From: Nocardia asteroides
Lineage (GTDB): Bacteria > Actinomycetota > Actinomycetes > Mycobacteriales > Mycobacteriaceae
Reading direction: 5' to 3'
DNA length: 64,000 bases
NCBI GenBank assembly: GCA_019930625.1
Contig: CP082844.1
Coordinates: forward strand, 3,348,001 to 3,412,000
Shown here: piece by piece, positions 38,956 through 49,200 of the stretch
Layout of the letters: every line of letters begins with the position of its first letter
Position numbering within the stretch: position 1 is the first letter of the stretch
Translations under genes and position numbers: made by a program
Notes under the pieces: generated by a model
The model's database searches: none
The model's input: only the letters and a program-made list of their open reading frames with translations
What the model was told of the DNA's origin: nothing

Positions 38956-40698
38956 TCAGCGGCGCAGCGGCAGGAATTCGACGATCGCGCCGTCGACGGC
39001 GTCGGGCGGGACGACGACCAGACCGTCGCGGTCCACGAGGCCGCCGAGATGGGCGGTGCGGACGGTCGGGTCACCGACCCACCCGCCTTCATCGACGGCG
39101 CGAGCGGGAACGATGCGGGGCGCCTGACCGGCGATCTCGGCCGCGTTGTGCAGCGGCCCGCGCAGTGGGCGGGCCGCGGACGCCCCGGTGCGGCCCTCCA
39201 CGATCGCGGGCGCGAGCGCCATGAGCGTGGCGACGGCGGCGAACGGGTTGCCGGGCAGGCCGAGCACCGTGGTGCCGGAGGCCAGTTCGGCGACGACGGT
39301 GGAACCTCCCGGACGCAGCCGCAGACGCGGCACCACGATCTCGGCTCCGGCGCGGGTCAGCGCTGCACGGAGCTGGTCGGCGGCCCCGCCGCCGGTCGCG
39401 CCGACGATCACCAGCAGGTCGTGATCCGGCGTGACGGTCAGGACCTCGTCGAAACCGTGCGGAGTGTCGCGCAGGTGTACCCGATCGGCGGTGCGAATGC
39501 CGTACCAGGACAGCAGATCCGGCAGGATCGGCCCGATCGAATCGCGGGTCTGGCCCGTCCGCAGCGGGCCCTCGCTGCGGATCTCGTCACCGGTCATGAC
39601 GATGCGGGCGCGCACGGGGCCGCGCACCGGCGCCGCGGTGACTTCGACGCTGGCGGCCGCGGAGATCAACGCCGCGGTGACCGGCGTGCCTTCCGGCGCG
39701 ACCGGATCACCGACTTCCCGGTCCTCGCCGCGGCGGCGGATGTCGTCGCGCGGTGGCGTGTCCGGCAAGCGATACAGCGTTTCGTCGGCGATGTGCGTGA
39801 ACTCGTCGCGCAGCACGCCCGTGGTGCCGTCCGGGACGTGCGCGCCCGTGGCGATCCGCACCGCCTCGCCCGGCAGCAGCCCCACCGGCCGCCGCCCGCC
39901 CGCGAAGCCGATGTCCCGGCGCAAGCGCCACGGCCCGTCACCCGCCACCGCGTAGCCGTCCATCGCGGAGACGTCGAAGCGGGGCAGCGGCCCGGCGGCC
40001 GTCAGCGGGCCCGCGAGCGCGGCTCCGACCACCGAACGCAAGTCGGCGTCGTACGTCGTGAGACGAGATAGTCTGGCGCGCAGTATGCTTCGCGCATCGT
40101 CCAAAGCCAGCGGTGGGTGCTGCCGTGGCGCGCCGACCGTGGCCCTGGCCTCCCGGACCTGCTCCTCGGTGTCGCAGTCGCCGACCCCGGACAACGGGAT
40201 GATCGCGGCGGAGGCGGGCACCAGCGCCTTCATCGGCTGGTTGATCAGCGTCCCGAGCCCGTCCAGCGCGGAGGCCAGCGCGGAGCGCCGCCACACTCCG
40301 ATCAGGTACTGCGGGCGTCCGGACTCGTCGGCCGCGAACACCGCGTCCGCGCCGGATTCGGTGGCGTGCCGGATGAGCTCGGCGATCGCCCAGGAGGACA
40401 GGAACGGCAGGTCGGCGGCCAGCACCACCACCAGCGGCGCGGCGGAGCCCAGGGCGCGCAGCCCCGTGTCGATCGCCGCCACCGGACCCGACCCGGGTGG
40501 CACCTCGCGAACCTGGATGATCTGCGGCGGGAGTTCGGGCCGGTACGGTCCGACGACCACCGTGTGCGCGCAGGAGGCCGCGGCGCCCAGCGACACCTCG
40601 AGCATGGAACGGCCGCCGATGACGATGGCGGGTTTGTCCACGCCGCCCATCCGGCTGGCCCGGCCGCCCGCGAGCACGATCGCGTCGGCGGCGATCAC
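38956..40698 (-). CDS. Fused MobA-like nucleotidyltransferase and MoeA molybdopterin molybdotransferase
   Basis: A 580-residue two-domain protein. Residues 1 to about 190 are a MobA-like domain with the signature LAGGRASRMGGVDK (9-22), PGSGPVAAID and the metal-binding ADLPFL; MobA adds GMP to molybdopterin. Residues about 196-580 are MoeA: FDVSAMDGYAVAGDG (241-255), GGRRPVGLLPGEAVRIATGA, MTGDEI and VLGLPGNPFA; MoeA inserts molybdate. Together they would carry out two late steps of Mo-bis-MGD formation, the cofactor of NarG, whose genes lie about 5 kb away. GTG start at 40698. Independent genes are the more usual arrangement. A MobA-type domain may instead act as MocA (CTP). Confidence 0.92.
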   Translation of the reverse strand: MIAADAIVLAGGRASRMGGVDKPAIVIGGRSMLEVSLGAAASCAHTVVVGPYRPELPPQIIQVREVPPGSGPVAAIDTGLRALGSAAPLVVVLAADLPFLSSWAIAELIRHATESGADAVFAADESGRPQYLIGVWRRSALASALDGLGTLINQPMKALVPASAAIIPLSGVGDCDTEEQVREARATVGAPRQHPPLALDDARSILRARLSRLTTYDADLRSVVGAALAGPLTAAGPLPRFDVSAMDGYAVAGDGPWRLRRDIGFAGGRRPVGLLPGEAVRIATGAHVPDGTTGVLRDEFTHIADETLYRLPDTPPRDDIRRRGEDREVGDPVAPEGTPVTAALISAAASVEVTAAPVRGPVRARIVMTGDEIRSEGPLRTGQTRDSIGPILPDLLSWYGIRTADRVHLRDTPHGFDEVLTVTPDHDLLVIVGATGGGAADQLRAALTRAGAEIVVPRLRLRPGGSTVVAELASGTTVLGLPGNPFAAVATLMALAPAIVEGRTGASAARPLRGPLHNAAEIAGQAPRIVPARAVDEGGWVGDPTVRTAHLGGLVDRDGLVVVPPDAVDGAIVEFLPLRR

Positions 40699-40780
40699 AC
40701 GCCACGACCTCGAGCTAGGTACACCATGGCGGCCATGCTAATTCGTCACCGCCGGGAAGCCGGGGAGCCGACGGCGCCGA

Positions 40781-41536
40781 TCAGGCGTTCGACCAGAACC
40801 GCGCCGGTGGCAGCAGCCGGAACTCGTTGAGCTCCGGATCGGCGAGCACGAGGTCGGTGTCCCGATCGGGAGCCGGGGCGGCGCGGTCGATCGTCGTGGC
40901 GCCCGCCGCGTGCAGCCTGGCCACCTCGGCGGCCCGGTCGTCGGCCGGAAATGAGGTGAGATCCAGGCGCAGCCTGGTCCGGCCTGTCCCCGCGTCGGGA
41001 GTGCGCACGAACTCCAGCCAGGAACCGAGGCCGGTCGGTGAACGCAGCCCGGCCAGCCGCTCGCCGCACCGCGCGGCGGGCCAGCCGGTGGCGGTCGACC
41101 AGAACTGACCGAGGAGCACCGGGTCGCGCGTGTCGACCACGATCGCCGCGATCGCGCCGGTGTCCACGTACTCCTCCCTGGGCTCGAGCACGCAGAACTC
41201 GTTGCCCTCCGGGTCGGCGAGCACGGCCCACGGCACCGCGCCCTGGCCGATGTTGACCGCTCGCGCGCCCAGCGCCAGCGCCCGGTCCACTTGGGTGCGC
41301 TGATGCTCCAGCGAGCGGGTGGCCAGATCCAGGTGCAAGCGGTTCTTGCCGACCTTCGCCCGCATCGCGGGCAGGAAGGTGAGTGCGAGTTCGCCACCGT
41401 CGGCGTCGGGGGCCGCGACGTCCACCTGGTCGGGCCGGTCGAGGGTCACGCTCCAGCCGAGCAGTTCGGCCCAGAAATCCGCGACCGAACGCGGCCGGTC
41501 GGCATCGAACACGACACATGCCAGGCGGGTGGGCAT
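40781..41536 (-). CDS. Tandem VOC (glyoxalase-like) domain protein
   Basis: A 251-residue protein with two VOC domains, each with the glyoxalase-like domain pattern: ACVVFDADRPRSVADFWAEL then NRLHLDLATR and ADPEGNEFCVLEP, and IVVDTRDPVLLGQFWSTATG then LRLDLTSFPADDR and ADPELNEFRLLPP. The duplicated fold forms one metal-binding pocket. The substrate is unknown. Start ATG at 41536. It stands next to, but 54 bases from, the alkyltransferase-like gene, perhaps in the same minus-strand unit. Confidence 0.85.
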   Translation of the reverse strand: MPTRLACVVFDADRPRSVADFWAELLGWSVTLDRPDQVDVAAPDADGGELALTFLPAMRAKVGKNRLHLDLATRSLEHQRTQVDRALALGARAVNIGQGAVPWAVLADPEGNEFCVLEPREEYVDTGAIAAIVVDTRDPVLLGQFWSTATGWPAARCGERLAGLRSPTGLGSWLEFVRTPDAGTGRTRLRLDLTSFPADDRAAEVARLHAAGATTIDRAAPAPDRDTDLVLADPELNEFRLLPPARFWSNA

Positions 41537-41590
41537 GAATCAACGGTACTGGCCGCCGATCCGGCCCGGAGGCATTTCCGGAAGCGGCGC

Positions 41591-41902
41591 TCAGCGGGCC
41601 GGAGGATCGGGTAACGGGAAGCGCGCGGCCCGCAGGTCGACACGGCCGTCCCGGGTCGGCACGCCTTCCTCTGCGAGCAGGCGCAGCTGGCGATGGGCCA
41701 GGTGCGCGGCCGGCCTGCCGCTCGCGCCGAGCACTCGATGCCAGGGCAGGTCGGCCGCGTCGGTGCGCATGATCCAGCCCACCGTGCGTGGCGTGGACAG
41801 TCCGACGGCCGCGGCGATGTCGCCGTAGGTGACGACCCGGCCCGGCGGGATCGACGCGACCAGGGCGCGCACTTGCTCGATCTGGGCGTCGGTGGTCGGC
41901 AT
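41591..41902 (-). CDS. Alkyltransferase-like (ATL) DNA repair protein
   Basis: A 103-residue homologue of the DNA-binding domain of O6-alkylguanine-DNA alkyltransferase: IPPGRVVTYGDIAAAVGLST then RTVGWIMRTDAADLPWHRVL. The active-site PCHRV of the methyltransferase is LPWHRVL here, tryptophan in place of the reactive cysteine. This is the defining feature of ATL proteins, which flip and mark alkylated guanines for nucleotide excision repair rather than removing the alkyl group. ATG at 41902. It lies directly beside the hydrolase gene (4-base gap), probably co-transcribed. Confidence 0.88.
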   Translation of the reverse strand: MPTTDAQIEQVRALVASIPPGRVVTYGDIAAAVGLSTPRTVGWIMRTDAADLPWHRVLGASGRPAAHLAHRQLRLLAEEGVPTRDGRVDLRAARFPLPDPPAR

Positions 41903-41906
41903 CGGC

Positions 41907-42683
41907 TCAGAGCACCGAGCGCACGAGCTCACCGGTCGCGGCCGGATACGCCTGGGCGACCATGTGATCGCAGTTCCATTCGAGCACGGTCAGGTTGGCG
42001 CCCATGTGCTCGGTGAGCGCCGCCCGGAACTCCGGCGTCACGAACGGCGGGTGCACCTTCATCGCCTGCACCAGCACGGTGGGCAGCTCGGTGGGCGGCA
42101 GCACCCAGTGGCGGGCCAGCTGGCCCCAGTAGGAGTTGACGGCGGGCAGGCTCATCCGCCAGCCGAAGCGCCCGTTCGCGGTGGGCATCAGATGTTCGTC
42201 GAGTTCCGCTTGCAGTAGCCGCGGCTCGACGTCTCCCCAGCCGGTGTCGAGTTTGTCCTGGCGCGCGTGCTCGACGCTGTCGTAGTCGGCCGAGACCAGA
42301 GTGGACAGCGCGATCTCGTTGAGCCATTCCGGCTCCAGCGCGATGGCCGGATCGAGCAGTACGAGCTTGCGCACCAGGTCGGGATGACGATGCGCCAGGT
42401 GCAGCGCGCACGCACCGCCGAAGGAGTGCGCGACCACCACCACCGGCCCGTCCGCCTCCGTGGTGATCAGCTCGACCAGGTCCTCGACGACGGTCTCGAA
42501 ATTCCACGGCGGCAGCGAGGTCGAGCGACCGTGCCCGCGCAGGTCGGGCGCGAGCACGCGGACGTCGGGCAGATGCCGGGTGGCCAGGTCCTCCCAGCGT
42601 TTGCCGTGACCGGTCACGCCGTGCAGGGCGAGCACCACCGGCCCCGTCGTCGGACCGAACCGATGGACATTCAAGACAGACAC
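41907..42683 (-). CDS. Alpha/beta hydrolase
   Basis: A 258-residue hydrolase. LALHGVTGHGKRWEDLA gives the oxyanion region, the nucleophile elbow is VAHSFGGACALHLA (Ser near residue 97), LVLLDPAIALEPEW carries a likely acid, and the C-terminal ECNCDH-like stretch (EWNCDHMVAQAYP) holds the catalytic histidine. Start is probably GTG at 42683; the frame is open upstream, so a longer form starting at 42728 (ATG) cannot be excluded. The substrate is unknown. It is divergent from adnA, with a gap of about 60 bases. Confidence 0.8.
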   Translation of the reverse strand: MSVLNVHRFGPTTGPVVLALHGVTGHGKRWEDLATRHLPDVRVLAPDLRGHGRSTSLPPWNFETVVEDLVELITTEADGPVVVVAHSFGGACALHLAHRHPDLVRKLVLLDPAIALEPEWLNEIALSTLVSADYDSVEHARQDKLDTGWGDVEPRLLQAELDEHLMPTANGRFGWRMSLPAVNSYWGQLARHWVLPPTELPTVLVQAMKVHPPFVTPEFRAALTEHMGANLTVLEWNCDHMVAQAYPAATGELVRSVL

Positions 42684-42746
42684 CGGTCCATTCTGACCTG
42701 CGCCCCGAGCGGCCGCAGCGCCGGTCATGCGGAGGCGTGTACCGGC

Positions 42747-45700
42747 GTGTCGGTCGTGTCTGTTGCAATAGCCCGCGTGGTGCGATCGGATGGCGCGGTG
42801 CGACTGGTTCGCCGGAATGTGGTGGCGCCCCGGCCGCGAGACTGGGGCGCCGACGTCCGCGCGCTGCTGGACGCCGCGGCCGAGGCCGGTCCCGCGCGCC
42901 CCGGGTGGCGGCCCTGGCAGGTACTCGGCGGCCCGGGCACCGGCAAGACCGCCCTGCTGGTGGATGTCGCCGCCGGGCGCATCGCGGCCGGAGCCGATCC
43001 GGAATCGGTGCTGGTGCTGACCCATTCGAAACAGGCGGCAGGCGCCGTGCGTGACGCCATCACCACGCGCCTGAGCGGACCGGAACCGGGCGCGGAGGGC
43101 GGTGTGCCCGGCGCCACACGAGAACCGCTGGTGCGCACGCTGCACTCGTACGCTTTCTCCGTGTTGCGCAGACACGCGATGGCGCACGGCAACCCGCCGC
43201 CGCGTCTGCTGACCGGCGCCGAACAGGACGCGGTGCTGCGCGAAATGCTGCGCGGCGACCTGGTGGACATGGCCGAGGGTGCGCGGAGTCTGTGGCCGGA
43301 GCGATTGCGGCCCGCGCTCGCGCTCGGCGGGTTCGCCGAGCAGTTACGCGATCTGATGCTGCGCGCCACCGAACGCGGCATCGGGCCGGAGGATCTGGTG
43401 CGCCTCGGCCGCGAGCACGCCAAGCCGGAGTGGGTGGCGGCGGGCAGGTTCGCCATCCGCTACGAGCAGACGATGCTGTTGCGCTGGTCGGTCGGCGTCG
43501 AGGCGCCGGAGGCGACCGCGCCCGCCCTGGACGCCGCCGAACTGGTCGGCGCGGCGCTGGACGCGCTGGCCGCCGACCCGAATCTGCTTGCCACCGAACG
43601 CGCTCGAATCAGATACCTGCTGGTCGATGACGCACAGCACCTGGACCCCCAGGCGGCGATGCTGGTCGAGGTGATCGGGCACAGCGCGCGCACCACGGTG
43701 ATCGCGGGCGATCCCGATCAGGCGGTCTTCGCCTTCCGCGGCGCGGACGCGCGGTTCGTCGCCGAACTCGACGTGCCCGGCGAGCGGCGCGTCGTGCTGC
43801 GGGACAATCATCGCTTCAGCGGTCAGGTGGAGCTGGCGGTCGCGCGGATCGCCGCGCGTCTGCCGGGCAGTGCGCCGCAGCGCATCCCCGTGCCGGAACG
43901 CGCCGAACCCGGGGCGGACGGCACCGAGGTGCGGGTCCGCGTGCTGGCCACACCCGCGAAGGAAGCCGCGCTCATCGCCGACCATTTGCGCCGCGCGCAT
44001 CTCACCGGCGGGGTGCCGTGGTCGCGGATGGCGGTGATCGTCCGTTCGGTGCCGCTGTCGCTGGCGCCGCTGCGCCGTGCCCTGCTCGCCGCGGGCGTCC
44101 CGGTGCAGCAGCCCGCGCTGGACACGCCGCTGGCGCGCAGGCGCGGCGCGGCCTGGATGCTGTTGTCGCTGCGCGCGGTGCTGGCGGGCGAGGCGGCGCA
44201 GCGGGACGCCGAACCCGCGTTCGAGCCGGAGGACGCCCTGGATCTGCTGTCCGGGCCGCTCGGCGGCGCCGACCAGATCTCCTTGCGCCGGTTGCGGCGC
44301 GGTATCCGGCGCGCGGTGCTGGAGTCCGTGCGCGCCGGGGCGAAGGCTCCGGACCCGGCCGGGGACTCGCCGCCGGATCGCGGCGCGGACCTCGACCGCC
44401 CCTCCGCGCAGATACTGCGCGACCTGCTGATCGGGACCGGCGATCCGGCGCTCCTGGATCGCCTCACCGACGTCGAGGCCGCGCCGCTGCGCCGGGTACT
44501 GGACACGTTGCGCCGGGCGCGCAAGGCGCGCGGGCGTGGCGCGGGCCTCGAGGACGTCCTGTGGGCGTTGTGGACCGGTTCCCGGCTGGAGCGACGCTGG
44601 GTGGCCCAGTCGGAGCGCGGCGGCGCGGTCGGCATGCAGGCCGACCGCGACCTCGACGCGGCCGTCGGATTGTTCGACGCGGCCGCGGCCTACGTCGACC
44701 GGTTGCCCCGCGCGAGCATCGAGGGATTCGTCGAATACCTGTCGCACCAGGAGATTCCGCAGGACGCGGCGCCGCGCACCGCGCCGCGCGAGGCCGTGGC
44801 GCTGCTGAGTGCGCACGCCGCCGCCGGTCGGGAATGGGACGTGGTCGCGGTCGCCGCCGTCCAGGAGGGGATCTGGCCGAATCCGCGCTCCCGTGGCACG
44901 CTGCTGCACACCGAGGAGCTGGTCGATCTCACCGCCGGGGTGTCCGACGCGGGGGAGCGGGTGAGCCGTGCGGCGCCGATCCTCGCCGAGGAACGCAGGC
45001 TGCTGCTCGTCGCGTGCAGCCGGGCCCGGCGGTCGCTGCTGGTCACCGCCGTGGAGTCGGTGTCGGGCGAACGTGACCTGGTGCCGTCGCGCTTCCTCGC
45101 CGAGCTGCTCGGGCACGACGACGACAGCGAGCCCGGTGCGCTGCCGGTGGTCGATCCCGGTCGCGCCCTGGTGATGCACTCCCTGGTGGCCGAATTGCGC
45201 GGCGTCGTCTGCGATCCCGAGGCCGACCCGCAGCGCAGGCGTCGCGCGGCACACCAGCTCGCCCGGCTGGCGGACGCGGGCGTGCGCGGCACCCATCCCG
45301 ACGATTGGTACGGCACCGCCGAGCTCAGCTCGCGGCGTCCGCTGTGGAGCGAGGACGACGCGGCGGTGGCCCTGTCGCCCTCCACCGTCGAAATGCTGCG
45401 CACCTGCCCGCTGCGCTGGGCGCTGGAACGCAACGGCGGCACCGACGGCGACAACCCGCACGCCGTCAAGGGCAACCTCGTGCACACGCTGGTGCAGGCG
45501 CTGGCGGGCAAGGTGCCCGAGGGCGAAGTGCGCGCGGCGCTGGAGCGCGCCTGGCAGGCGGTCGACCCCGGGAGCGGTTGGCATTCCCGGCAGGAGCTGC
45601 GCCGCACCGAGGCGATGCTGGCGACCTTCTCGTCCTGGGTGCGCAACACTCGCGGCGAACTCACCCAGGCCGGTGTCGAGGTGCCGGTCGACTGCGTGTT

Positions 45701-46187
45701 GCCCGCGCGCACGGAAGACGAACGCGCCGTGCGGATCCGGGGCCGCGTCGACCGGCTCGAGCGAGACGCGCAGGGGCGTTTCGTGATCGTCGACGTGAAG
45801 ACCGGCAAGTCGCCGGTCACCAAGCAGGCCGCCGTCGATCACGCACAGTTGGCGACCTATCAGGTGGCGGCGGCCATGGGCGCCCTCGACACTCCGGCGG
45901 AATCCGGCCCCGACGACGCGGCCACCGCGACCGGCCCGTCCGGCGAGCCCGGTGGGGCGCGGTTGGTGTACGTCGCCAAGCCGAGCAAGGCCGAAGGCGC
46001 GACCCAGCGCATGCAGCCACCGTTGGACGCCGAGGCGCTCGACCAGTGGCGCGACACGATTCACCAGGCCGCGGCGTCCACTCAGGGCCCCAGCTACCTC
46101 GCCATGCGTAACGACGGATGCCGCCACTGCGCGGTGGCGGGCAGCTGCCCCGTGCAGGACCGCGGGAGGCAGGTGACCGACGAGTGA
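42747..46187 (+). CDS. adnA: AdnA, helicase-nuclease subunit for recombination
   Basis: About 1146 residues; the frame is open further upstream and the start is uncertain among GTG codons at 42747, 42756, 42777 and 42780, with GGAGG at 42731-42735. UvrD/Rep-type superfamily 1 helicase motor: Walker A GGPGTGKT (61-68), LLVDDAQHLDPQA as motif II (DDAQ rather than DEAQ), motif III with AGDPDQAVFAFRGADARF, and REWDVVAVAAV later on. A C-terminal PD-(D/E)XK nuclease domain has IRGRVDRLER and VDVKTGKSP (about 998-1020), ending in CRHCAVAGSCP. It pairs with AdnB to resect DNA double-strand breaks in mycobacteria-like actinomycetes. Its neighbour order fits Rv3202c. Confidence 0.92.
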   Translation: MSVVSVAIARVVRSDGAVRLVRRNVVAPRPRDWGADVRALLDAAAEAGPARPGWRPWQVLGGPGTGKTALLVDVAAGRIAAGADPESVLVLTHSKQAAGAVRDAITTRLSGPEPGAEGGVPGATREPLVRTLHSYAFSVLRRHAMAHGNPPPRLLTGAEQDAVLREMLRGDLVDMAEGARSLWPERLRPALALGGFAEQLRDLMLRATERGIGPEDLVRLGREHAKPEWVAAGRFAIRYEQTMLLRWSVGVEAPEATAPALDAAELVGAALDALAADPNLLATERARIRYLLVDDAQHLDPQAAMLVEVIGHSARTTVIAGDPDQAVFAFRGADARFVAELDVPGERRVVLRDNHRFSGQVELAVARIAARLPGSAPQRIPVPERAEPGADGTEVRVRVLATPAKEAALIADHLRRAHLTGGVPWSRMAVIVRSVPLSLAPLRRALLAAGVPVQQPALDTPLARRRGAAWMLLSLRAVLAGEAAQRDAEPAFEPEDALDLLSGPLGGADQISLRRLRRGIRRAVLESVRAGAKAPDPAGDSPPDRGADLDRPSAQILRDLLIGTGDPALLDRLTDVEAAPLRRVLDTLRRARKARGRGAGLEDVLWALWTGSRLERRWVAQSERGGAVGMQADRDLDAAVGLFDAAAAYVDRLPRASIEGFVEYLSHQEIPQDAAPRTAPREAVALLSAHAAAGREWDVVAVAAVQEGIWPNPRSRGTLLHTEELVDLTAGVSDAGERVSRAAPILAEERRLLLVACSRARRSLLVTAVESVSGERDLVPSRFLAELLGHDDDSEPGALPVVDPGRALVMHSLVAELRGVVCDPEADPQRRRRAAHQLARLADAGVRGTHPDDWYGTAELSSRRPLWSEDDAAVALSPSTVEMLRTCPLRWALERNGGTDGDNPHAVKGNLVHTLVQALAGKVPEGEVRAALERAWQAVDPGSGWHSRQELRRTEAMLATFSSWVRNTRGELTQAGVEVPVDCVLPARTEDERAVRIRGRVDRLERDAQGRFVIVDVKTGKSPVTKQAAVDHAQLATYQVAAAMGALDTPAESGPDDAATATGPSGEPGGARLVYVAKPSKAEGATQRMQPPLDAEALDQWRDTIHQAAASTQGPSYLAMRNDGCRHCAVAGSCPVQDRGRQVTDE

Positions 46188-46230
46188 GCGCCTCGTCGGT
46201 CTCGCCGCGGTCGATCGCCGGGGCGGCGCG

Positions 46231-49200
46231 GTGACGGGCCGGGTGACGCCGCATCAGCTCGCGCAAGCGCTGGGCCTGCCGCCGCCGACCGACGAACAGG
46301 CCGCCGTGATCGCGGCCCCGCCGGGCCCGACCCTCGTCGTCGCGGGCGCGGGCGCGGGCAAGACCGAGACGATGGCCGCCCGCGTGGTGTGGATGGTCGC
46401 GAACCGGCTCGTGCTGCCCGACGAAGTGCTCGGGCTGACGTTCACGCGTAAAGCCGCACAGCAGTTGACCGCCCGCATCCGGACCAGGTTGGCCCGGCTC
46501 GCTGGCGCGCCGCTGCTGCGCGAACTCGACCCGACCGGTCGGCTGCGCGCCCAGCTGACCGGCGCGGAACCGGAGATCAGCACCTACCACTCGTACGCGG
46601 GCAGGTTGCTCACCGAACACGGCCTGCTGCTCCCGGTAGAGCCCTCGGCGACGCTGCTGACCGAGACACAGCTCTGGCAGCTCGCCCATCAGGTGGTCCG
46701 CGCCTGGGACGGAGACCTGGAGACCGACCGCACCCCGGTGTCGGTCACCGAGGCGGTGCTCGCGTTGTCCGGGCAGCTGGCCGAGCATCTGGTCGAGCCC
46801 GAGGAACTGGCCGAGGCGCACACCGAGCTGGCGAAGCTGGTGCACACACTGCCCGCGGGTCCGCGACAGCGCGGCGGGCCCAGTCAGACCCTGCTGAACA
46901 TCGTGCAGGTGCAGCGGGAACGGGTGGCACTGCTGCCGCTGGTGCAGCAGCTCGCCGAGGCTCTGCGCAGGCGCGGCGCACTGGATTTCGGCGCGCAGAT
47001 GTCGCTGGCCGCGCGCCTGGCCGCCGAGCATCCCGAGGTCGCCGCCGCCGAACGCGCCCGCTTCCGCCTGGTCCTGCTCGATGAATACCAGGACACCGGC
47101 CACGCCCAGCGAGTCCTGCTCGCCGCCTTGTTCGGTGGCGCGGAGGACGGCACTCAGAGAACCGATGACGATTCCTCGGTGGAAGACCAGCTTCCGCCGG
47201 AGACAGCGTCCCCACTCGGTGACGGTCCGCAGGACGCCCACTTCGCGCCGACCTCCCAGCGCGCCGATGCCGGGGACATGACGCAAGAGGGCCGACCGCG
47301 GTTCGCCGGTGCGCACGACCCTCGCGCCGAGACCAGGAGGCACGACCAGCGGACCCCGCCGCGAGACCCGCGAGCGCAGCGGCTCGCCGTGACCGCCGTC
47401 GGGGACCCGATGCAGTCGATTTACGGCTGGCGTGGCGCTTCGGCGGCGAATCTGCCCCGGTTCGCCACCGATTTCCCCACCGCACCGGGCGTGCCCGCCC
47501 CCACGCTGGCGTTGCTGACCAGCTGGCGCAATCCGCCGGAGGCGCTGGCACTGGCGAATCTGGTGGCGGAACCGTTGCGGCGCAAGGCGATCGAAGGCGG
47601 CGGCGTGACCGTCGACGCCTTGCGCGCCAAGCCCGATGCCGGAGCGGGAGTGGTGGCGCTGGCGCTGACCGCGACCGTGGCCGACGAACGCGAGTGGGTG
47701 GCCGAGCGGATCGCCGCGCAGTGGGCCGCCCGGCGCGCGGCGCAGCAGCCGCCGCCCACGTCGGCGGTGCTGGTGCGCCGCAACGCCGATGCCGCGCCGC
47801 TCGCCGAAGCCCTTCGCGCGCAGGGGCTCCCGGTGGAGATCGTCGGGCTCGGCGGATTGCTGGCCACCCCGGAGGTCGCCGACATCGTCGCCACCCTGCG
47901 GTTGATCGCCGAACCGGGCTCCGGCAGCGCCGCCATGCGTGTGCTGACCGGCGCGCGCTGGCGCCTGGGAGTGGCCGACATCGCCGCGCTCGCCCGCCGG
48001 GCCAGGGACCTGTCCATCCGGCCTCCGGGGTCGCAGGGCCCGGCCGAGATCGCCGACGGCGCGGCGCTGGACGAGGCGCTGCGGGAAGTGGCGCCGGAAC
48101 CGGCCGAGCAGGCCGGGCTGGCCGACGCGATCGCCGATCCCGGTCCGCGGCAGCAGTATTCGCAGGCCGGGTTCGCCCGTATCGAGGCGCTGGGACGGGA
48201 GCTGGCCGCGTTGCGCGAACGCAGCGGGCAGCCGCTGGCGGAGTTGGTCGCCGACGTCGAGCGCACCATCGGCGTCGGCGTGGAGACCCAGACGCGACGA
48301 GCCATGGCGGGCACCGGGGCCGGACGCGAGCATCTGGACGCGTTCGCCGAAGTGGTGGCGGGCTACGCCGCGGACACCGGCGCCTCGCTCGGCGGACTGC
48401 TCGCGTTCCTCGCCGCCGCGGAGGAGGTCGAGAACGGCCTGGAGCCGGGCGAGGTCGAGGTCGCCAAGGACCGGGTCCAAGTGCTGACCGTGCACGCGGC
48501 GAAGGGCTTGGAATGGGAGATCGTCGCCGTGCCGCACGTGGTGGAGGGCGTCTTCCCGTCCAAAGTCGGTTCCGGCACGTGGCTGGGCGCGCTCGCCGAG
48601 CTGCCGACGTCGTTGCGGGGCGACCGGAAGCAGGACGACGCGGCCGAAGGCGTGCCGGTGCTCGATCTCACCGACCTCTACGACCGCGCCGACCTCGACC
48701 GCGCGATCAAGGCGCACAAGGAGGCGCTGGAGCGCCGCCGGATCGATGAGGAACGCCGCCTGTTCTATGTCGCGCTCACCAGAACCGAACGCGTGCTGCT
48801 CGTCTCGGCCCACCACTGGGCGGAGACCGGTAGCTCCCCGAAAGGGCCCTCGGATTTCCTGCTGGAGCTGAAGCACGCGCACCAGGACCCCGACAGCCCG
48901 GCATACGACGTCTTGACGATCGACCGCTGGGACGACCCGCCCGCGGCCGACGCCGTCAACCCGTTCACCGACAACCCCGCCACCGCCGAGTGGCCGCGCG
49001 ACCCGCTCAGCACCCGCCGCGACCCCGTCGAACAGGGCGCGGCATTGGTCCGCGCCGCTCTGGCCGATCTGCGCTCCCGCGCTGCCGACGCCGGTCCTGC
49101 GCCACACGACACCGCCCAGGGCCGCGGCCTCCTCGAAGGGCAGTTGCCGCCGCTGGACGACGCGGCGGCATACCCGGACGAACCGGCCTACTATCCGCCC

